A DNA stretch of 64,000 bases from NCBI RefSeq assembly GCF_016863295.1, contig NZ_BOOP01000003.1, forward strand, positions 372,001-436,000, given 5' to 3'. A model generated the notes under the pieces. That model was not told the origin of the DNA. It searched no databases and worked only from the letters and a program-made list of their open reading frames with translations. Below are positions 8,173 to 17,100 of the stretch, piece after piece; the first letter of the stretch is position 1; each line of letters starts with the position of its first letter. A program made the position numbers and the translations under genes. Origin of the DNA: Planotetraspora phitsanulokensis (GTDB lineage: Bacteria; Actinomycetota; Actinomycetes; Streptosporangiales; Streptosporangiaceae).

Positions 8173-9392
8173 CTCCTCCGAACACGCCGCGCCGGTTCAC
8201 CCGGCGCGGCGTCCTGGCGGCGACCACGGCGGCCGGCATCGCGGCCGTCGCCGGAGCGGTGGGCGGCGACGCCGCGGCCTCGGTCCTCGGCGGGGAACGG
8301 GCCCGCGAGGTCGGCGGGCGACGCATCCCCTTCGACGGCGCCCACCAGGCGGGCATCCTCGCCCCACCCGCCGCACACGGGTGGTTCGCCGCCTTCGACG
8401 TGGCCTCCGGCGTCACCCCCCGTCAACTGGAGACACTGCTGCGCACCTGGACCCGCGACGCCCGGCTGATGACGTCGGGTGAGCCGGTCGCGGGCGACGA
8501 CGCCATGGCACTCGGCCACGGACCCTCCTCTCTGACGATCACGGTCGGCTTCGGCGCCTCGCTGCTGCGCAAGCTCGGCTCAGCCGTGCCGGCCGAGCTC
8601 GCCCCGATCCCGTCGTTTCCCCGGGATCATCTGGACGAGTTGCGAAGTAACGGCGACATCGGCGTGCTGATCACCGCCGACGACGCCGTCGTCGCCGCCC
8701 ACGCCCTGCGGGCGCTCAGCCGTACGGCACGCGGAACGGCAGCCGTGCGCTGGCAGATGAGCGGCTTCAACGCCACGGACGGGGTCACCGTGGAACGAGG
8801 AGCCACTCCCCGCAACCTCATGGGACAGATCGACGGCACCGGCAACCCCCGTCCGGGCGACCCGGAATTCGAGGCACACGTCTTCGCCGGCGCCGGCCCG
8901 GCCTGGATGCGCGGCGGCAGCTATCTGGTGTTCCGCCGCATCCGGATGTTGCTCGACTCCTGGGACACCCTGTCCCGCGAGCGGCAGGAGCAGGTCATCG
9001 GACGGCGCAAGGACACCGGAGCCCCGCTTTCCGGCGGCACCGAGTTCACCCCGCTCGATCTCGCCAAGCAGATGCCGGACGGAGGGCTCGCCATCGGCCC
9101 CGGCGCACATGTACGGCAGGCCTCCCCCGCATCCAACACAGGCGCGACGATCCTCAGAAAGGGGTTCTCCTACTTCGACGGCTATCGAGCCGACGGCACA
9201 CCCGACGCCGGCCTGTTGTTCCTCGCCTTCCAACGCGACCCTCGTGACGGGTTCACCAGGATCCAGCAGCGCCTCGCGATGGCCGACGAGCTCAGCCGTT
9301 TCCTCGTGCACGAGTCGAGTGGCCTATTCGCGGTGCCGCCTGGAATCGACCCCCACGGTTACCTCGGGCAGGGCCTGTTGGAAGCTCTGTGA
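8169..9392 (+). CDS. Tat-exported Dyp-type haem peroxidase
   Basis: This 407-residue haem peroxidase of the DyP family has a twin-arginine signal (FTRRGVLAATTAAG, residues 10-23) followed by the ferredoxin-like double domain. The catalytic GXXDG motif is GQIDG (219-223) within GQIDGTGNPRP, the proximal haem histidine is H314 in GAHVRQASP, and the distal arginine is R356 in FQRDPR. It is the last gene of the copper operon. The order Sco-PCuAC-DyP mirrors S. lividans, where DtpA assists maturation of the copper oxidase GlxA. It could also act in iron or haem handling like EfeB, though no EfeO/EfeU is nearby. Confidence 0.93.
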   Translation: MTPPNTPRRFTRRGVLAATTAAGIAAVAGAVGGDAAASVLGGERAREVGGRRIPFDGAHQAGILAPPAAHGWFAAFDVASGVTPRQLETLLRTWTRDARLMTSGEPVAGDDAMALGHGPSSLTITVGFGASLLRKLGSAVPAELAPIPSFPRDHLDELRSNGDIGVLITADDAVVAAHALRALSRTARGTAAVRWQMSGFNATDGVTVERGATPRNLMGQIDGTGNPRPGDPEFEAHVFAGAGPAWMRGGSYLVFRRIRMLLDSWDTLSRERQEQVIGRRKDTGAPLSGGTEFTPLDLAKQMPDGGLAIGPGAHVRQASPASNTGATILRKGFSYFDGYRADGTPDAGLLFLAFQRDPRDGFTRIQQRLAMADELSRFLVHESSGLFAVPPGIDPHGYLGQGLLEAL

Positions 9393-9451
9393 CCACGTCG
9401 GCAAACGCCCCAAGAAGATCCGCAGTGTCATATGCGCACGCTCGTGCTCCA

Positions 9452-9970
9452 TCACGTCTGAGCTGATGCGGCCTGGCGGTGTCTGCGGGTCAGTGCGCGT
9501 GCGATCAGAGGAAGACCGATCAGCGACGGCAGCACCCAGAAGGCGACAGCGGGAAGCCGATCCCACAAGGGCAGGTGCGGCCCGTTGTCCACGTAGAACC
9601 CTGTGAGGAGCAGCACGTAGGACATCCCCATCCCGAGAATGTGGACGGCCGGTCGATGCCGGCGGTTCAGGTAGCCGGTCAGCCCTGCGGCGAACGCCAG
9701 CGTGCCGATGACGAACAGATGGACGTTCTCTCTCCACCGGATCGCCGACATCACGGTCAACGTGCCGTAGACGACCACCAGACCCCAAAAGTAGGCACGA
9801 CCGAACCGCATGTGCGTCGGGCTCCCCTTGCGAGTCAAGGCGGCCGTCGCGCCACCCGCCACGCAGGTGAGCCCCGCGAGGACATGGATGGCGAGCGCGG
9901 CGAAGAACACCGGTCCCGCATTCGGAATCGGCGTGCCCAAGATGTCGATGTCGTCCACGACACCTCCCAT
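9452..9970 (-). CDS. DUF2306-like four-helix membrane protein
   Basis: This is a 172-residue membrane protein with four to five hydrophobic helices. The loop GSPTHMRFGRAYFWG, between the first two, resembles the GxxHRxxGRxY signature of DUF2306-type proteins. Function is unknown. The ATG at 9970 sits directly against the palindromic repeat shared with the divergent PadR gene, so the two are probably controlled together. It converges with the DyP gene on its other side. Confidence 0.75.
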   Translation of the reverse strand: MGGVVDDIDILGTPIPNAGPVFFAALAIHVLAGLTCVAGGATAALTRKGSPTHMRFGRAYFWGLVVVYGTLTVMSAIRWRENVHLFVIGTLAFAAGLTGYLNRRHRPAVHILGMGMSYVLLLTGFYVDNGPHLPLWDRLPAVAFWVLPSLIGLPLIARALTRRHRQAASAQT

Positions 9971-9972
9971 GC

Positions 9973-10000
9973 GTAGCGTTACTACCTATAGCGACGCTAC
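9973..10000. promoter_or_regulatory. Palindromic operator between DUF2306-like and PadR genes
   Basis: GTAGCGT (9973-9979) and ACGCTAC (9994-10000) form an inverted repeat around TACTACCTATAGCG. The left 17 bases recur exactly at 10031-10047. The site lies 3 bases upstream of the reverse gene start (9970). It is a likely PadR autoregulatory operator controlling both directions. Confidence 0.65.
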
Positions 10001-10030
10001 TCCAAGCCTTGGCCGCCGAAAAGAGCAGAT

Positions 10031-10047
10031 GTAGCGTTACTACCTAT
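10031..10047 (+). promoter_or_regulatory. Second copy of the PadR repeat, overlapping the padR start codon
   Basis: GTAGCGTTACTACCTAT at 10031-10047 exactly repeats 9973-9989 and overlaps the ATG at 10046. TAGCGT (10032-10037) lies 8 bases before the ATG, a spacing expected for a -10 box of a leaderless transcript. No Shine-Dalgarno sequence is visible. Confidence 0.6.
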
Positions 10048-10384
10048 GAGAGCCGAAGCGCTCAAGGGCCACCTGGACGGACTCCTGCTCGCCGCGCTGG
10101 AAGACGGACCACGTCACGGGTACGCGGTCAAAGAGGCCCTGCGCGACACCACGGGCGGCAAGTTCGACCTCCCGACGGGCACCGTTTATCCGGCGCTGCA
10201 CCGCCTGGAGCAAGCGGGCCTGATCAGTGGAAGCTGGTCGGTCGTCGGCGGACGTAGGCGGCGCACCTATGAACTGACCGACGAAGGGCGACGTTCCCTC
10301 GCCGGAGCGCGTGACCACTGGCAGGAGTTCGCCGCCGCGATCTCCACCGCTTTAGGGGGTTCGCCGTGGCCGGCCACGAACTGA
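10046..10384 (+). CDS. PadR-family transcriptional regulator
   Basis: This 112-residue PadR winged-helix protein (PadR-s2 size) contains the signature HLDGLLLAALEDGPRHGYAV, then LPTGTVYPALHRLEQAGLI for the recognition helix and wing, and YELTDEGRRSL. It is expected to be a dimeric repressor. The start has no ribosome site and is probably leaderless. Its 3' end overlaps a HAAS/DUF1700-like membrane gene by 19 bases, the usual PadR partner. An exact 17-base direct repeat flanks its promoter. Confidence 0.93.
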   Translation: MRAEALKGHLDGLLLAALEDGPRHGYAVKEALRDTTGGKFDLPTGTVYPALHRLEQAGLISGSWSVVGGRRRRTYELTDEGRRSLAGARDHWQEFAAAISTALGGSPWPATN

Positions 10385-10947
10385 TCGAACGGCACCTTCA
10401 GATGCTCGCCGAGCGGCTTCCCTCGTCTGTGGTCGAGGAACTCGCCGACGGGCTCACGACATCCTACGAAGACCAGTTGGAGCGGCTCGGCGACCGCGAC
10501 TCGGCGGCCAGGGCGGCGCTGGCGGACTTCGGCGACGCCGACACGATCGCCACCGCGTTCATCCGTCTGTCCCCTGGCAGGGGAACCGCGATCCGGCTCC
10601 TCGCCATCGGACCCCTCGTCGGGCTGACCTGGGGAGCGGCGCTCGTCACCGGTCACACCTGGGCCTGGTCCATTCCGCTGTCGGCACGCCTGGCCTTCGG
10701 CCTCGCGCTCAGCACGGCCGTGCTCATGCTGGTCGTCGCCGTCCGGGAACGACGCCATTACCAGGCCGTACGGCTGGCGGCCCTGGGCGGCGCGGGAAGC
10801 GTCGTCATCCTCGACTCATCCATACTCGGGACGGTCGCCGCACTCCTCCCGCCACCGTCCGTGCTGCTCCTCATAGCTCTGGTGGCCAGCCTGGTAAGGA
10901 TCTTGCTCGTGGTGCGAGCCGCACCGGCGCTGATCAGCCGCCCGTGA
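10366..10947 (+). CDS. HAAS/DUF1700-like membrane protein, PadR partner
   Basis: This 193-residue protein starts with an alpha-helical HAAS-type domain (about 1-70: LIERHLQMLAERLP, then YEDQLERLGD and ARAALADFGDADTIATAF), followed by four hydrophobic helices. Such proteins are commonly encoded after PadR genes and are thought to relay membrane state; the biochemical role is unknown. The GTG start at 10366 lies inside the padR gene, implying translational coupling. Confidence 0.8.
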   Translation: MAGHELIERHLQMLAERLPSSVVEELADGLTTSYEDQLERLGDRDSAARAALADFGDADTIATAFIRLSPGRGTAIRLLAIGPLVGLTWGAALVTGHTWAWSIPLSARLAFGLALSTAVLMLVVAVRERRHYQAVRLAALGGAGSVVILDSSILGTVAALLPPPSVLLLIALVASLVRILLVVRAAPALISRP

Positions 10948-11015
10948 CCGTGCTGCCGACCTCGAGCCAACCGTTCTGCTGGCCGTAGGCCTCTCGTGCC
11001 CATCCGCCGTGGGGC

Positions 11016-11450
11016 TCACGCAGTCCCGTGATGATCAGGCGGTGGCTGTTTCCATATGCGCTGGTCCCCTAACTGGTGCCAGGTATGACTGCACCCGTCC
11101 TTGCAGTAGCGCTCCCGCCGGCGCTGGTCTGCGACAGCAAGAAGCGCAATCAGTAACCGAAACGCCTTTACCCGCTCACCCAGCGGCAGATTGATGATCT
11201 TCGCCAACTGCTCAGGCAGCCGCCCTCGTGTGATCAGTACCGCCGGAGTATGGGTGGGCCGTATCCCCGCCAGGAAGACACTCTCTGGCCCATCCTCCGC
11301 AGTGGCTCCAGCCTGAGTGGAGAACGCAGCCAGATCGCGCAGGACAGCGAACTGCTCCTCAGACGCCAGCTCCTCGAACCAGCTGACGCCCCACGACATC
11401 GGACGAAGAGCCTGAGCCAACTCGTTCAGGATGACCACATACTCCCGCAC
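11016..11450 (-). CDS. DUF5958-like protein
   Basis: This 144-residue soluble protein contains LNELAQALRPMSWGVSWFEEL and EDGPESVFLAGIRPTHTPAVLI, which I recognise as the DUF5958 pattern of actinomycetes. Its function is unknown. The C-terminal tail has CKDGCSHTWHQL, a possible Cys/His metal cluster, but it is short. No operon partner: a DUF3885 gene starts 88 bases away in the opposite direction. Confidence 0.65.
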   Translation of the reverse strand: MREYVVILNELAQALRPMSWGVSWFEELASEEQFAVLRDLAAFSTQAGATAEDGPESVFLAGIRPTHTPAVLITRGRLPEQLAKIINLPLGERVKAFRLLIALLAVADQRRRERYCKDGCSHTWHQLGDQRIWKQPPPDHHGTA

Positions 11451-11537
11451 AGCTCCCCCGCCCTGACGACCAGCCTGGCGGCTTCACCATTAACGGGCCA
11501 TTTGGCCGTCCACCAGGCCATCGGATAGAACGGCACG

Positions 11538-12140
11538 ATGCTCCCCAATGGTTCCCTTGATCCGCAAGCACTGAGCCGGCTCTGGGAGCGGCAGTGGCCC
11601 GAGTGCCCGCCCATCGCCCACTGGCTTCGCGGTCACTATCCGGACCGTTGGATCAGGTTTCACAGCCTCCCGGAGTCCAAGCGTTACCCGGACAGCGAGG
11701 CGGAATACGCCATCGTGCTCGACCGCCACTACACCGTGCTGGCCGAACTCAATCCGAGCCCAGACCTCCTGGTCATCACGGCCGACTGGACGGACACTCC
11801 GGCACCCACACCACCGAAGTGGCCCAGGAGATCAGAAGTCGCACCGGCAGCACAGCACTGGCAGACCCTCATCGAAAGGCCAGACGACGACCCCGAGTTC
11901 CGCATCTACACGCAGCTCTACGCCGAGACACGACCATGGCGCCCCGGCATCATCGATGTCGCATTGCGAGCGGTCGCTGACGACGAAATCTACAGCGTGA
12001 TCCTTAGCCCTCCCGACCTCCGCTGGCTGTATCACCCGTACGACGGCGGCGCCGACGTCATCCTGCCCACGACTGCCGAACGCGATGCTCTCAAGAACCG
12101 GCACCGAGCCTGGCTGTCCACACACTCATCAGGTCTCTAA
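11538..12140 (+). CDS. DUF3885 protein
   Basis: This is a 200-residue soluble protein ending in HPYDGGADVI and HRAWLSTHSSGL, the hallmark of DUF3885. Such proteins are often immunity-like or toxin-associated orphans in actinomycetes, though no toxin is visible here. The neighbouring DUF5958-like gene is divergent across 87 bases. Function unknown. Confidence 0.75.
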   Translation: MLPNGSLDPQALSRLWERQWPECPPIAHWLRGHYPDRWIRFHSLPESKRYPDSEAEYAIVLDRHYTVLAELNPSPDLLVITADWTDTPAPTPPKWPRRSEVAPAAQHWQTLIERPDDDPEFRIYTQLYAETRPWRPGIIDVALRAVADDEIYSVILSPPDLRWLYHPYDGGADVILPTTAERDALKNRHRAWLSTHSSGL

Positions 12141-12580
12141 GGACGTATGAATCACGGACAACCGATGCCATCACTGCTTGACCACCGATCAAGCAGCACC
12201 ATGAGGCCGGACACAGAATGATCCTGGTCCCCCAAGCCGCCGAAAACGCCGACCCGATCAATCGGAATCAGCCCTCTGAGCTGCGTCGGGACATGATTTG
12301 AACCTGCGACCCTTGATCCCCAGAACGTGGGGGTAGGAGATCGCCGAGCCGTGGTGACGGTCTCCTTCGTCGAGTGAGTGATGGCCGACCCGGCACCTCG
12401 GGGTGGTCGTCACGCTGGTCATGGGAGGCGCGCTGAGCCTGTTCCACCGGCGCCGGCGACGAAGTTCGCCGTACTCGACGAGACCGGCGCCGCCGGCATG
12501 GCCAGGCGCTGAGCACCGACCGGAGGAGCCATGCGTACGTCGCCATGCGGGGCCCGCCCATGCCGGCGCCGGGAGGAACC
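12141..12580. other. Gene-poor stretch with a tRNA-3'-like fragment
   Basis: No gene is supported here. On the reverse strand 12284-12331 carries a tRNA-like 3' half: a variable-loop/T-arm pattern GGGTCGCAGGTTCAAATC with mismatches in the T stem (GCAGG against CATGT). No matching 5' half or acceptor arm is visible. The rest (12332-12580) is non-coding leader for anmK. The fragment may be a relic of an attachment site or a decayed tRNA gene. Confidence 0.4.
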
Positions 12581-13759
12581 GTGCGCGTGATCGGGCTGAT
12601 GTCGGGCACGTCGTACGACGCGATCGACGCCGCGGCGGCCGAGCTGACTCTCCTGGGTGACGAGCTGGTGATGCGCCCGATGGGGGCATTCAGCCTTCCC
12701 TATCCGCAGGAGCTGCGGACGCGGATCGCCGCCGTGCTGCCTCCGGCGACGACGACCGCCGCAGACGTATGCCGGCTCAACACCGGCATCGGCCGGTCGT
12801 TCGCGGACGCGGCCGTCCGCGCCGTCGACGAGCTCTGTGGGGGCGCCGCCGACCTGGTGGTCTCGCACGGGCAGACCGTGTTCCACTGGGTCGAGGACGG
12901 TGCCGTCCGGGGCACCCTGCAACTCGGGCAGCCCGCCTGGATCGCCGAGGCGACCGGGCTGCCCGTCGTCTCCGACCTGCGCGGCCGGGACGTCGCGGCC
13001 GGCGGGCAGGGCGCGCCGCTGGTGAGCATGCTCGACACGCTGCTGCTTCGGGCCCGGGACGGCGTCCCCGCGGCCCTCAACCTCGGCGGCATCGCCAACG
13101 TCACCGTCGTCCCGCCGGACGCCGACCCGGTCGCCTTCGACACCGGCCCGGCCAACGCGCTGGTCGACGCGGCCGTAGGGCACCTCACCGGCGGCGCCCG
13201 CGACCACGACGAGGACGGTCGCGGCGCGGCCGCGGGCCGGGTGGATCAGGGCCTGCTGGCCTGGCTGCTCGACGATCCGTACTACCGCAGGTCCGCGCCC
13301 AAGAGCACCGGCAAGGAGCACTTCCACCTGCCGTACCTGCTCGAGGCGCTGGAAGCGCGGCCCGTGGCGAACCCTGACGACGTCCTGGCCACGCTCACCC
13401 GGCTGACCGCGGTGACCGTCGCGGACGCCTGCCGGGCCCATGGCGTCACCGAGCTCGTCGTGTCCGGCGGCGGCGCCCGTAACCCGGAGATGATGCGGGT
13501 GATCGGAGAGGAGCTGCCGGGAGTACGGCTGCTGTCCAGCGACGACCTGGGGGTGCCGTCCGCCGCGAAGGAGGCCCTGGCCTTCGCGGTGCTCGGTTTC
13601 CTGACCGTGCACGGGCTGCCCGGTCAGGTGCCCTCCTGCACCGGGGCGCGTCATGCCACGCCGCTGGGCTGCGTCACGCCGGGCCGCCGTCCGCTGAGCC
13701 TGCCGAAGCCGGCGACCGTACCACCGCGGCTGCTACGCGTCGCCGGCCCCCCGGTATAG
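12581..13759 (+). CDS. anmK: Anhydro-N-acetylmuramic acid kinase
   Basis: This 392-residue enzyme phosphorylates and opens 1,6-anhydro-MurNAc released from peptidoglycan, giving MurNAc-6-phosphate for recycling. Family motifs are VIGLMSGTSYDAIDAA at the N-terminus, VSHGQTVFHW, LNLGGIANVT, FDTGPANALVDA and SGGGARNPEMM. The GTG at 12581 is chosen because GGGAGG precedes it and it gives the family N-terminus; upstream ATGs at 12545 and 12560 are possible. No MurQ etherase is visible. A DasR-like site overlaps its stop codon, and a GH20 hexosaminidase follows, so the two form an amino-sugar recovery pair. Confidence 0.96.
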   Translation: MRVIGLMSGTSYDAIDAAAAELTLLGDELVMRPMGAFSLPYPQELRTRIAAVLPPATTTAADVCRLNTGIGRSFADAAVRAVDELCGGAADLVVSHGQTVFHWVEDGAVRGTLQLGQPAWIAEATGLPVVSDLRGRDVAAGGQGAPLVSMLDTLLLRARDGVPAALNLGGIANVTVVPPDADPVAFDTGPANALVDAAVGHLTGGARDHDEDGRGAAAGRVDQGLLAWLLDDPYYRRSAPKSTGKEHFHLPYLLEALEARPVANPDDVLATLTRLTAVTVADACRAHGVTELVVSGGGARNPEMMRVIGEELPGVRLLSSDDLGVPSAAKEALAFAVLGFLTVHGLPGQVPSCTGARHATPLGCVTPGRRPLSLPKPATVPPRLLRVAGPPV

Positions 13760-13764
13760 ACCGG
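13751..13764. promoter_or_regulatory. DasR-like operator 1
   Basis: CCGGTATAGACCGG is a near-perfect palindrome built on the GGTATAGACC core of the DasR responsive element (GGTCTAGACC-type consensus). It overlaps the anmK stop codon (13757-13759). DasR is the GntR-type GlcNAc regulator of Streptomyces; its presence in this genome is assumed, not seen. Confidence 0.7.
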
Positions 13765-13805
13765 CTGCGGCAACAGTCACCGTTGTTGCGAATCCGATAC
13801 ATGGC

Positions 13806-13816
13806 GGTATAGACCA
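13806..13816. promoter_or_regulatory. DasR-like operator 2
   Basis: GGTATAGACCA lies 42 bases beyond the first DasR-like site in the anmK-GH20 spacer and shares its ten-base core exactly. AT-rich sequence follows (AAAACTTTAACTTC), consistent with a promoter. Confidence 0.7.
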
Positions 13817-13848
13817 AAACTTTAACTTCTGTTTACCCTAACAGCCTG

Positions 13849-13869
13849 AGATCCCTACATAAGGGATCT
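13849..13869. terminator. Perfect hairpin in the anmK-GH20 spacer
   Basis: AGATCCCT (13849-13856) and AGGGATCT (13862-13869) pair perfectly around ACATA. There is no T-run. It could be a weak terminator for anmK or a protein-binding palindrome between DasR-like sites 2 and 3. Confidence 0.45.
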
Positions 13870-13893
13870 ATCCGCCACCCAAGGCCGCCAACC

Positions 13894-13904
13894 GGTATAG
13901 ACCA
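13894..13904. promoter_or_regulatory. DasR-like operator 3
   Basis: GGTATAGACCA is the third copy of the DasR-like core, about 200 bases upstream of the GH20 start. Three copies in 150 bases suggest cooperative or looping control by a GlcNAc-responsive GntR regulator. Confidence 0.7.
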
Positions 13905-14107
13905 GCCACCCCCCAATAGCAAGGCGGTAATCGAGATGAGCAAGAAGATCGCCGGGACGGTCGGTCTCCTGGCCGCGTGAACTCCCCCACCACCACATCA
14001 GGAAGCTGCACGGACACTGCAGCGCCCAACGAGTCGCCGGACATGTCCAACCAATGCCCGCACGCGGCCCGTGCTGGAGGTATGCAGTACCCGATTTAAG
14101 GAGTGAC

Positions 14108-17100
14108 GTGAAGATCTCGTTCCTATCGGCGAAGCGCGAACAGAGAAGGGGCCGTGGCGGAAGCCGACGACCTCGGGCTCGCGCGGTCTCTGCTTTGACA
14201 ATCGGTGCGCTCCTCGCCACATCCCTCACCGGTGTCATGGCGAACGCCGCACAGGCCGACACGGCGTCGAGCGCGCCGGCATCACCCCAGATCGTTCCTC
14301 TCCCGGATTCGACGAGCACCACGGCCGAGAGCGTCAATCTCGCCCTCCTGCCGGGTGTGGTCGCCTCCGCCAAGTCTCAACGCATGACCGCGCCCGCTGC
14401 GACGTACGCGCCCGCCAACGCCACCGACGTCTTCGTCCACAACGGCTGGACCTCGAACTACGCGTCGGTCGGGAACGGCTATGACCCGACGCAGGACTGG
14501 TTCCAGGTCAAGCTGGCCGAGCCCGCCCCGGTCTACGAGGTGTACAGCCTCTGGACGTCGCCGGCCAAGCCGACGGAGTACGACCTGCAGGTCGCCACGG
14601 ACGCCGACTGTCAGACGTGGTCGACGGTCGCCCACGTGGTGAATCCGAGCGACAAGGATTCCCAGGTCATCGATCGCAAGGACCCGATCTCCTGCGTCCG
14701 GATGCAGGCCCTGGCCACGAATTCCACGACCGGGTACACGATCAACGAGTTCGAGGTGTGGTCCGGCCCCAAGCCGGCACCCGTCGTGGGTCAGATCATT
14801 CCCGTGCCGGTGCGGCAGACGCCCGGCACCGGTCAGCCGTGGCAGCTCACCGCCAAATCCCGGATCGTGGTCTCCGACAGTGGCCTCGCTGCCACAGCCG
14901 AGGTTCTCGCGGGCTCCCTGCGGCCGGCCACCGGGTACGAACTCCCCGTGGTGACAGGTTCCGCCACCGCCGCCGACATCGTCCTCACCCTCGCGCCGGT
15001 GCCCGGCCTACCACAGGGCAACGAGGTCGCCGCGGCCGAAGGTTACTCGCTCTCAGTGTCGAGTGCGGGCGTCAAGGTCGTGGCCCCGGAGGCGCACGGC
15101 CTGTTCAACGGCTTCCAGAGCCTTCGGCAGTTGTTGCCGGCGGCGAGCTACTCGCCTTCCGTCGGCGTGGGGCCATGGACGGCGCAGCCCATAACGGTTA
15201 TGGACTACCCGCGATATGCGCACCGAGGTCTCCAGCTCGACCCCGCCCGTAACTTCCTGACGGTGGCCGAAGTACGGTCCATGATCGACCAACTGGCGGC
15301 GTTGAAGGGCGACCGACTGCACCTGCACCTGAGCGACAGCCAGTCCTGGCGCCTTGAGATCAAGGGCTACCCGGCACTGAACGGCACCGGGTGCAACGGA
15401 GCGAACTGCATCGCGGGTTTCTACACGCAAGAGGACTTCAAGGGCTTGATCAAGTACGCGGCCGACCGGTTCATCGAGGTCGTCCCCGAACTGGAGGGCC
15501 CGGCCCATGCCACGGCGGCGGTCACGGCCCTGGGCGGCCGCGCCGTCATGGGTTGCCAAGGCCAGACCCAGACCGACCGGTTCTGCACCAACCCGAATGA
15601 CCCGGCCAGTGCACGGGCCCTCGCGTTCTGGAAGGACGCGATCGCGCAGCTTGCCGCGATCTCTCCCGCACCCATCGTCCACATCGGCGGGGACGAGGCC
15701 ATCGGGATGCCCCACGAGGACTACAAGTGGTGGATCCGACAGATGGAGATCATCGTCAACGACAACGGCAAGCGGATGATGGGCTGGAATCCGGCGCTGG
15801 AAGGGTACGCACCGGGTTCCACCTCCATCAACCACTACTGGTCCGACTACACCGGCGGTGGGCCCGCTCTCATCAAGCCCGAGTGGTTCAACCAGGGCCG
15901 GGACGTCATCGTGACCCCGGAATGGAATGCCTATCTCGACTTCGCGTATGACGGGTCCCCCGGCAGGACGCCTGCCACGGAACTTCTCAAGTCCTACTCG
16001 TGGGACCCGGAGTGGGTGTACGAGAAGTACCGGTCGGTGTGGGCTCAACCCGCCTACGGCGGGCCGAAGGCGGAGGACATCCTCGGCATCGAGGCGCCCA
16101 TCTGGGGCGAGCAGATGCGTGGGCTGGCCACGAACGAGTACATGGTCTTCCCGCGGATGGCCGGAATCCTCGAAAAGGCCTGGTCCCCCAAGGTGCTCTC
16201 CCAGGACTACGACGCGTACCGGCAGCGGCTCAGCGCGGCCGGACCCCGGTGGGCGTTCGCGAACGTGAACTACGGCTCCATCTCCCAGGTCACCTGGGAC
16301 ACGGCGGGGATGGGGACGGTCTCCCGTTTCGGTGAGGACAGGACCCTGAGCAACGCGCCCCTGGCGCGTCTGGCCGCCGGCTCGATTCCGCTCGGTGCGT
16401 TCACGTCCGTCATCGATTGGGGCGACGGATCCCCGACGGAGCCGGCCGCCGTCGCCGGACGCGATTACGTGGCGAGCCAACGGCAGGGCAGAAGCCTTGT
16501 GTCGGTCAGCGGGAGCCACACCTATCCGGCGGACCAGGTGTACCACGGAACCGTCACCTACAGTTATCAGGACCAGACCCGGGTCGTGCCGTTCACAGCG
16601 ACCGGCCTCCCGGCCTGCACGAAGACGATCACCGGGACCCAGTCCGGACCGTTGACCGTCACCTCTGGTGTCACGTGCCTCTATGACGCGACGATCAGCG
16701 GGCCCCTGACCGTGCGTGCAGGTGCCGGGCTTTACGCGTCCGGGTCCGAAGTGCGCGGGCCACTGACGGCGTCCGGGGCGAGCAACGTTGTGCTGTGCGG
16801 TACGACAGTGTCCGGACCGGCCGCTCTGAACGGTGGGGCGCGGGTCTGGCTCGGCAACGACAATGGGGACTGCGCGCCGGCGACGGTCAAGGGCCCGGTG
16901 ACGGTCACCGGCACGACGGGTCAGGTGACGATCGACGGCTCGACGGTCGGCGGCCCTCTCGTCCTGCAGAACAACACGGCGACGACGATCGTCGCCGGTA
17001 ACCACATCGGCGGGCCACTGTCGTGCGCGGGGAACTCCCCTGCGCCGAGCAACGGCGGCCGGCCCAACACCGTGTCCGGTCCGAAGTCGGGGCAGTGCGC

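Noticed and set aside
12419-13654. Reverse ORF of 411 codons opposite anmK
   Set aside because: Antisense to the clearly identified anmK; no family features.
15053-17005. Reverse-strand ORF of 650 codons opposite GH20
   Set aside because: Antisense to a clear GH20 gene with HIGGDE; the product is low-complexity Arg/Val/Gly and lacks domains.
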